This document shows, in pieces, positions 56,525 to 64,000 of a stretch of 64,000 nucleotides of DNA. A model generated the notes under the pieces. The model saw only the letters and a program-made list of their open reading frames with translations, was not told where the DNA came from and did not search any database. Source of the stretch: Hybos culiciformis (lineage: Eukaryota > Arthropoda > Insecta > Diptera > Hybotidae); NCBI GenBank assembly GCA_964007475.1, contig OZ023273.1, forward strand, positions 116,731,812 through 116,795,811, written 5' to 3'. The position numbers were made by a program, and so were the translations under genes. Each line of letters starts with the position of its first letter. Positions within the stretch are counted from its first letter, which is position 1.

Positions 56525-59046
56525 AAAGTAATTGTATTTGAAAAGTACTGAATACTTTTTTAAAAAAGTAATTGGATTTGATAAAATACTGAATACAAAG
56601 TAATTGTATTTGAAAAGTACTGAATACTTTTTTCGAAAAGTAATTGGATTTGAAAAAGTACTGAATACATAGTAATTGTATTTGAAAAGTACTGAAATAT
56701 CAGTAGTATTATTTATAATTATTTTTTCTTATCGCTGCAGCTAAATTCGGTAGAAAAATAGCTAAAATAAAAATTATCTTCCATATGGTTAAAGAATACC
56801 AGGTACTATTATCACTCAAATGAATAAAATTACAAAATTTAGAAAAAGTGAGGATGCAAATTATGGGGCAAAAAATTAATAAATATAAATGTGCTATTTG
56901 ATTACCCAATCCTTTACAATGTGAACTTTTTTTTACTATTTCTGCATATATGTATATAATATAATATTATATTTTACGGAAACAGGCGGAAAACTAAATA
57001 AAAAATGTAAAAAAAAAAAAATTATTTTTGAGACTTAAATCAGTATTTGTTAGATGTTTGAGATAATTTCGAACTTATTCTCAAAGGGGACACCGAATTT
57101 TTGGAATTTTTCGATTTTTCAAAGAATTTGTACCGAAAAGTGTTCCCGTGTAAGCAAACGAATCACGGGAATGACACCACGGTAATGACAAAAAAGATGT
57201 TTTTCCTTAATTTATTGGAAAAATTTCGAAATATTTAAAATTCCTAGTTAAATTAAAACAAAAAAATAGAGAAATCTAAATAAAATTGATTAAAACATTT
57301 TTTTTAATATTTCAATTAAAAAAACACTTACCACGGTAATGACAAAATAGGTGAGAAAATTTTGAAATAACTGTTCACTACCGGTTTATTTTACTCGATT
57401 TAAATATCACAACTAATAATATCAAGAAAAAATGTATTTACTTATAGCTTGTTTACACTTAGCTAATTTAACTTGTTGGGACAACGAATATGTTCCGTTG
57501 GTGTTTTTGATGTTGTTTTTTCATAGTAAAAAATTAAAACAGAAACACGTTCTTCAACATGTTTCTACAAAAACATGTTAATTTTCAGGGATGAATGAGT
57601 AATTTTTGAATAATATTTTGTTAGGCAATATTTAGTATGCATTAATTTTTACTTGGTATGTCATTTTTGACTCTCAAATTTTATAAAGGTGGAGACACAC
57701 TCAAGATAAATGACGCGCGAGTTCTTAACCTTGTCACAACTTCATATATTTTAACTTTTTGAGCGCATCAGTTCCTTTGAGCTTATCTACGGTATTATTT
57801 GAAATTCTTTATCGGACAGAGCTAAACATGTTAACATATGAAAAACATCGTTTGAACGGTCGATTTTCCAAAGATGTTTAACTCCTTTCGAACATGTTAA
57901 ATTAGCGAAGTGTGAACAAGGCATTAGCCAACTGAAATCGTGATTTTAAATTATATTAATTGTATTAATTTTTTTTTCACGTAATTCACAAAAGGTTTGA
58001 AACTATTACTGACACGGTAACACTAATAAAATAATAAAAAAAACCAATTAGAACCGTACTTTCTCAACTTTTTTTAAATTTTAGAGAGCGTTTCATATAT
58101 TATTTTTTTAATAATAAAATTTGTGAAGTATTTATTGAACATTAAAATAACGAATTTTAGTTTTGAATACGAAAAAATTACTTAGTAACAGCCACGGTAA
58201 TGACAAAATCAGTCTTTATGCTGCAATTTTTGCTAATAACAGTAAATATTTACATATTTTTTTTATTTGTCCTAAATGTTAATAATTCATATAAAGTATT
58301 GGAATTTTTAATATTTATACAGTTTGCCCAAAAAAGTGTGGTAACATCGAATCGGCCCGTTTCCGTGGAACTACCCAACTGTAGTTAAAATTCTAACATA
58401 TAAAAATGAAAATCCTCTGTTTCTCTGTTCCTCTGTCCTCAATGACCGCTGGACCGATTTGGTTATAGGGTACTAGAAATTTTGATCCGAGGCCCCGGCG
58501 GGGGGCCTTTCTTAGAAGCCGGTTGTGCAATTTAGGTATACTCCTATAAAATATAGTAGCGTTTGACCCGAAAAGCCTATTTAAAAAGCCGAGGTTTTGG
58601 GTTTCCGCGGAAGGGGCTATGTAACAAATTTTGAAATTCCGTTTTTTTAGTGCACAAAATCTGGATTAAAGTGTTTTGATATTAATATAAGTTCCGTACT
58701 ACCGTGCGAAGCTGGGTATTTCGTCCAGTTAAAATAAAATAAGGGCTATTATAGACATCTTTGCTATCATCATATTGGTGTCTATTATACATTTAAATGC
58801 TTTAATAAGTTAATTGAAATGTTTTTAAGAATTTTCTTAAGATTTTTTATTTTTAGATGAAAAAAAAACATATGTCGAAATATTTAACATCTCTTCTCGT
58901 ACTTTTATTTTAACACTCGTTTATATATGTATATTTAAATACTTTTCAAATATAATTACTTTCTATTCAGTACTTTATCAAATCCAATTACTTTCCGAAA
59001 AAAGTATTCAGTACTTTTCAAATACAATTACTAGTATTCAGTACTA
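56525..59046. mobile_element. Composite transposon with arrayed inverted arms, block B
   Basis: Arms at 56525-56703 and about 58937-59046 are as in block A. Inside are the Tc1-like element (56976-58381, left terminus lost by a small deletion) and the Helitron-like element (58392-58729). No late insertion is present. Confidence 0.6.
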
Positions 59047-60229
59047 AAATATTTGAGTATTCACAACTCTGAAGTACATATATGATGGATGGTCACAATA
59101 ATAAATATTTATTAAGAAAATCAATGAAAATCGTATAGAAATTTTTTTCGAATCATTTGTGGTTACTATCTCGGTTTTTTATTAAAATTGTTTGTCGGGT
59201 TCGTCCTACATTAAAATGCTGATAAACTATTCGATTACCATTATTCCAATTTCAAAATAAGAGCTCCCTTTTAAAGCATTTAAATTCAAAATTTACAAAC
59301 CAAGAAGCATAAAAAACTATAAGAATTTTTAACACCTGGGTTGAAAAATTATGCAATAAATTCAAATCAACTTTTATATTAGATTATAACTAATTTATTA
59401 TTTATAAAAAAAGTAGTTTGATAAGCTGTCTAAACTTCGGGTTTAAATAAAGTTTCGCAAATGTTTATAAATAAATAGTTGTTGAGTTAAAGGAGGTTTA
59501 TCATACAAAAAATTTAGTTGTTTTAAAGTTGAATTAAATGTGAGTTAAATCAGGTTCATCTGATTAAATCCAGCATTGTTTATTTAGATTAAATGAATAT
59601 GTTCTGATTACGTAATAAAATTATCGGTTGGGCATGTGCGTTTTAATAATTAAAAATAAAAAAAAATTTTTTGTGTAATTTTTATTTTTTAAATTTAAAT
59701 TTTAAATTAATTAATTCACTTATAGAATATTTTTATATAATTTTTATAATTATATTTAAAATGTGAACAGTACCTTAGAAATGAAGTATTTAGTTTTTAA
59801 CATTTTGATTTAAAATACTCATTTAAAATTTTGTTAGATTCCCTCAATCGACTAAATACTGTCTACATACTTACCAAAAGCCGTAGTGTAAATTCTTAGA
59901 TATAATCGGGGATAAACATTTTTTCAATACATTTACTTATACGTACTAATACCGTATTTATTAATTATTATTAATGAATAATGAATGAGGCTAATTTAAT
60001 TCGTTAATTTATACTGTTTCCATTACTCGTGTGCTACTCCGAAATATTTAGGCTACATAACAATTAATTTTCAAAGCCTTATAAATTGCTCTTGCTAATT
60101 AATTATGAAAATTACTTAAAATAAGCTTTTAAATCAAAAATTTTATAACAGTATAGTAGTACGTCATTTATTGGGATAATTGCTTAGTCTCTATGGAAAC
60201 GACTCAAATGATTATAAGTTAGTTCTTAT

Positions 60230-61170
60230 GGCGCAAAATCACCAAGGTGGTAAATTCCAGTTGGAATCGATTAAATCATAGAATATAATAGTTTTTTATA
60301 AATAATGCGTCATAAGTAATCCAAACCAACTTGCTTAATCGCCACATCAAAATATTTTTTTTTAATTTATTGATTAAATATATTTTTTTTCACAAATTAC
60401 CCTCAAAACGTCATTCCGGGAACGTGTCCCAAGTCAACATTCACTGACAACATCAATTAAAATACGTATTAAAAAATAATTTTAATGCTCTGAAAGTAGA
60501 TTTAACTCAGTTAATATTATAATGAAATGATATTCATAAGTCTTTTAGTATTTACAATATTATATTTTCCGAAAATTTAACTCAAAGTCTGGCGCAAGTT
60601 TTCGCGTCATTCCAGGAACGCCTTCATTTTTTTAAAATATCTTATTTCAGAAAAGTGCTAAAGATAGCGCCACTCGGTAATTCTTTAGAGCACCTAAGGG
60701 GAAATAAATGCCTGATTTGTTTTTTTATTAAAATGTGAGAACTGTAAGAGGTAAGTGCGTTTTTGTATCGAATTTTTGTAGCGTACCATAATTCACCGTC
60801 ATTCCGGGAACGCCAATAATTCTAAGAAAAAAAAAAGTAAATGACTTTAAATATATTAATTCTCAAACATTATTAGGACCTTTTGCAATATTAATCTTAA
60901 TAACGGATGTTTTTGAGGTTATTCTATGTTTTTTATGCAATTCTATACGAAAACGTCATTCCGGGAACGCGTCATGTCCGGGAACGCTTATATATAAATA
61001 TTGTTTAATTCATGTAATAATCCATTTTCAGCTCTGCCTGCTCAGATATTACTTAAAGATAATATAATTAATAAATAGGACTAGTTTTGGAAGTGAAAAT
61101 AAAAAATTTTTTTTAGAAATTTTTTGTAGAATTTCAGACCCGGAATTTACCACCTTGGTGATTTTGCGCC
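60230..61170. mobile_element. 941-bp TIR element with five CGTCATTCCGGGAACG motifs, only in block B
   Basis: The perfect inverted ends begin GGCGCAAAATCACCAAGGTG and extend about 29 bp. Block A reads GTTAGTTCTTATACAGATTA without the insertion. The right flank TTA and left TTAT suggest a 3-bp TTA duplication, which would fit PIF/Harbinger, but this is uncertain. CGTCATTCCGGGAACG or near-identical copies occur at about 60409, 60604, 60797, 60953 and 60970, all in one orientation. No transposase frame. Confidence 0.8.
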
Positions 61171-61968
61171 TTAAACAGATTATAGCGTCTACATTTATTT
61201 GTTGATGCTCTTCAAGTTTCGGGTCTTTTTAGAACTTTTATGATAATAAGGTAACATATTTTATGAACGACAACAACCTAAAGTTACAATCAAGTAAATT
61301 TTTTTTTGAATTTCAAATAAAACAATTTTATTCAGTGCTATCTATTTTGAGATTATTAATTTAAATAGTTTTTAGCCCGTTTTCCATCAAAAATAAAAAG
61401 ACATTCGTCCATATGTCTGTCTGTCTCACACTAAAATACTTCAATACTTGCAAAAAAAAAAATTAAATCCGAATCAGATCTTGAATATCAAATATGTGAG
61501 ATCTCGTTTATATTTACATCCGCTAATAAATGATAAGATTCTCTGATTTCAAATTTTAAAGTTACAAACTCTCAAACGACCAAGGATATAAATTGACTTT
61601 TACATAATATTTATAAAATTTAAATTTTTGTAATAATAAGAAAAGAAATCTGACGGTTGGAAGAAACTTAAAAACATTTTTTAGACTGTGTGTTCAGGAA
61701 TTTGGATTGGGATTGAAAATGGATTTCTGTTCAAATTGGTATGTGAATAGATGCTAATGGAAGATACAAAAAAGCAGAACTCCCAATTGTTAACTTGCGG
61801 TTAAAGGCTGGTTTCAATGAAAGTTAATGTGTGGAAAGAGATCTATTGTAGAAATATTAAAAAAATAGAGTAATGTTATTTAATATTTTGAATATATTGA
61901 ACCCGGGTGTAATAATTATCTTATGAGTTAACTTATGAGTTACTAAATTAAAAATTGCTAAAACTTCA

Positions 61969-61975
61969 TATATAA
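61969..61975 (+). promoter_or_regulatory. TATA box of cysteine-rich peptide B
   Basis: TATATAA within CTTCATATATAAATAGAGG, 65 bp before the ATG at 62034. Identical context to the peptide A promoter. Confidence 0.7.
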
Positions 61976-62033
61976 ATAGAGGTTTTTTAATCAGAATATT
62001 CATTTTTAAAAAAATATTAGAAGTGAAATCAAC

Positions 62034-62192
62034 ATGAACATTAATTACGTCTGTGCTGTTTTAGCTTTTATAATAACGATGGCAACTAATACTAATGCAA
62101 TCAAGTATTGCTCAGATCCTGTTGAATGTGAGGGCCCGAACGACAAGCCCTATTGGAATTGGAAGTGTATTGGTACAGTCTGTGTAAAATAA
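62034..62192 (+). CDS. Small secreted cysteine-rich peptide B, 52 aa
   Basis: Single exon. The signal peptide is that of peptide A with one change (NTNA for NTDA). The mature part is about 30 residues, IKYCSDPVEC then a 12-residue loop with PYWNWK, then CIGTVCVK: four cysteines as C-x5-C-x12-C-x4-C. It is acidic to neutral where peptide A is basic. At 22 signal and 30 mature residues it is the size of defensin-like or symbiosis/venom-type miniature peptides; the C-x5-C...C-x4-C layout also recalls plant NCR peptides, surely by convergence. The 3'UTR is unrelated to that of peptide A but matches sequences at about 38,850 and 53,255. Function unknown; secretion is the only safe prediction. Confidence 0.85.
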   Translation: MNINYVCAVLAFIITMATNTNAIKYCSDPVECEGPNDKPYWNWKCIGTVCVK

Positions 62193-63617
62193 AAATCAAT
62201 TTGAAATTTTAAACATAACGTATTTTTTTTGTTACTGTTTTTATTTTTCGAAATTCATAAGGTTCTTTATATCAGGCGAGGATTCAAGGAGGAGGGTAAA
62301 GGGGGTAAGAACTTCAGCTATCTCCTCCTCAAATTTGAATAAAAAATATAAGCTCACTTATAATTAATGGTTCTATTCTAATATTAATTTGTGACCATCG
62401 ATCTATATGGATAAATATTTTGGTACGTTTATACCAGGGATCGTATTTAAGAGTTATATTAATTTTTGAAAATATAAATATAAATATTTATATTTATTTT
62501 CTAAAAATAAAAATATATATTTATTTATATATTTATTTTTATATTTTAAAAATAAATATCACCAGAAAAATCTGTAAGAATTAACAGAACTGTAATACAA
62601 AACAGGGCAAAACCCAAAAATATATAGAATAAAAAAAAAAAACAGTGATAAAAGTTTAATTTCTATTAAGCAATTGGGTTCCAAACCATAATACAAAAAT
62701 TTTGAAATATGCCTTTTTGGAAAGGGCTCAGACGGAGCTTTCAAACAAGCCTACTCCCAGCAATGTTATATTTTTTTCATGTTAACTCGAAATTTGCACA
62801 CCTTGGATATTATTCTAATATTGAGTTGTGATATTATAAAACTTTTATTTGTTCACTGTGGTAAAAAACTTATCGATATAAGTGAAACCTAAGTACTGCA
62901 CTTAAATCGCTTAAAGTTAAAAACCAGTCTGGTTAGTTTCGAGCACAGTCATCAGAAGCAGCATCATCGTCGTCAGAGTCATTGAAGTACGGTGCAAATA
63001 GTCAACCGACCAAAATATTAGTCGACCACAATATTAGCCCCGGGGCTGTTAAATTTGCTTATTTTTCATAATTTAGGCAAATGTCGAAGCAAATGTGACC
63101 AAAAAGTAAATAAAAAAATTTATTGTGTCCTTGCTGTAGTTTTGTTGCAATTATAAAAACTATAAAATATGTGTTCATTTCAAAAATTTTATAAAACTTT
63201 AAATTAATAATTTATACAAAATTGAAGATCACTTTTTTTTTTTTTTTATATTATGATGATCATTTAAAAAATAAAATAAGTAGTCAGTTATGTTTACAAA
63301 AGTTCAACAACATAAATGCAGTGTGCAATATTAATAATATGAACTTTGTGTTATTTATTGTTCTTATATGAAAAAGAAATGATCTTAAGAGGATCATGTA
63401 GGGATTCTTTTTTGGGAAATTATATTCATAAGCCGATTTATACCATTTTAAAGTAAAATTTTGAAACAAATTTTCATTTCAAACCGCCGGACTGCTAAAT
63501 GCTTTAAAATGGTATATAAATTTTTAGAATCGTTCAGATTAAGTGCTAAATATCTCTATAAAATATTTTCTACTGTTTTTTTTACTTAAAATCAGGGTTG
63601 TCGATGTCGATTGTCCG
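62193..63617. other. 3' flank of peptide B and intergenic DNA
   Basis: The first 90 bp (AAACATAACGTATTTTTTT...TTCATAAGGTTCTT) repeat sequence found near 38,850 and 53,255. An A/T palindromic stretch of ATAAATATTTATATTTATTT units lies at about 62,470-62,560. No gene is supported in the rest. Confidence 0.5.
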
Positions 63618-64000
63618 GGTCCGCGCAATAACTCATCGGTACTTAAGTCATCGGTCGATTTTGGATAAGTTATATCCGTTTTAACTCATCCGAAAATTGG
63701 CCGATGATTTATATCCTTTGCAATGCACATAACTCATCCATCGCTGATAAGTTATGTGCTTTCAGAAAAATAAAACTGATCTGGCAACTTTTTCGGATAA
63801 CTTAAATCCTTTTTAAAACACATAACTCATGCGCAAAATTATGAGCGAACATTGTCGCCGCAGCTCCGTATTTTTTTTTCGGTCACTGGTCGAACTGGTG
63901 GTTGATCAGTGGGATTCCACCTCAATGCTTATTTGTAACAAACACTACGGCACTTCCTCTTTGGCCAATGAGTGGCCCTATTTTTCGGAAAAGGATAAAG
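63618..64000. mobile_element. TIR element with ATAACTCATC motif array, copy 2, cut by window end
   Basis: Starts CCGGGTCCGCGCAATAACTC and follows the 18677-19100 copy closely (GGATAAGTTATATCCG, CATAACTCATCCATCG, GAGCGAACATTGTCGCCGCA) up to about 63,865. It then diverges but keeps CAGTGGGATT. The right end is outside the window. Confidence 0.7.

Larger units (their letters stand above)
56025..62101. repeat. Segmental duplication block B, right half
   Basis: Counterpart of 41681-48446. It starts inside the hAT-like element that is complete in A, lacks the 43733-45303 insertion, and contains the 60230-61170 insertion that A lacks. It ends in the signal-peptide region of peptide B. Confidence 0.93.

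Overview
The window is AT-rich nuclear DNA (roughly three quarters A/T by eye), with GT-AG introns, TATA-box promoters, AATAAA signals and a very high density of inverted-repeat transposons. This fits an arthropod, most likely an insect; I cannot fix the order from the sequence alone. Host genes are sparse and transposon remnants fill most of the space.

Left part (about 1-14,030): two complete six-exon genes lie head to tail on the minus strand (1,487-4,625 and 9,193-11,238). Both encode CRAL-TRIO/SEC14-fold lipid carriers of the alpha-tocopherol-transfer-protein/clavesin type, 297 and 293 aa. They are old tandem paralogs that share one clear intron position. A 200-base assembly gap sits inside a foldback element in intron 3 of the first gene. 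A tRNA-derived SINE lies in the last intron of the second.

Middle part (about 14,030-34,900): no host gene was recognised. It is a transposon zone: hAT elements with intact 8-bp target duplications (one also at 6,329), nested hAT and Tc1/mariner-type hairpins, a near-perfect 537-bp palindrome inside a larger inverted-repeat element, a 5'-truncated non-LTR reverse transcriptase with one in-frame stop, and two decayed hAT transposase pieces.

Right part (about 34,940-62,200): a tandem segmental duplication. Block A (34,941-39,399 plus 41,681-48,446) is repeated as block B (49,651-53,804 plus 56,025-62,101). A third short piece lies at 48,950-49,390. Each copy holds two 12-bp minisatellites, nested transposons and, most notably, small secreted-peptide genes. 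One is a candidate three-exon gene for a 79-aa peptide, with identical exons in both copies (37,366-37,817 and 51,836-52,290). The other is a single-exon peptide gene at the right end of each copy (48,379-48,588 and 62,034-62,192). The two copies of the latter share TATA box, 5'UTR and signal peptide almost base for base. Their mature parts are unalignable except for a kept cysteine frame, C-x5-C-x10/12-C-x4-C. This is the hallmark of fast-evolving secreted effector, venom or defence peptide families, and it is the best candidate here for an undescribed system.

Transposons present in only one block copy (36,092-36,868 and 43,733-45,303 in A; 60,230-61,170 in B) give empty-site controls and a relative timeline. 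The junction between the two halves of each block holds a Copia fragment: gag in A, pol plus the start of a 3'LTR in B.
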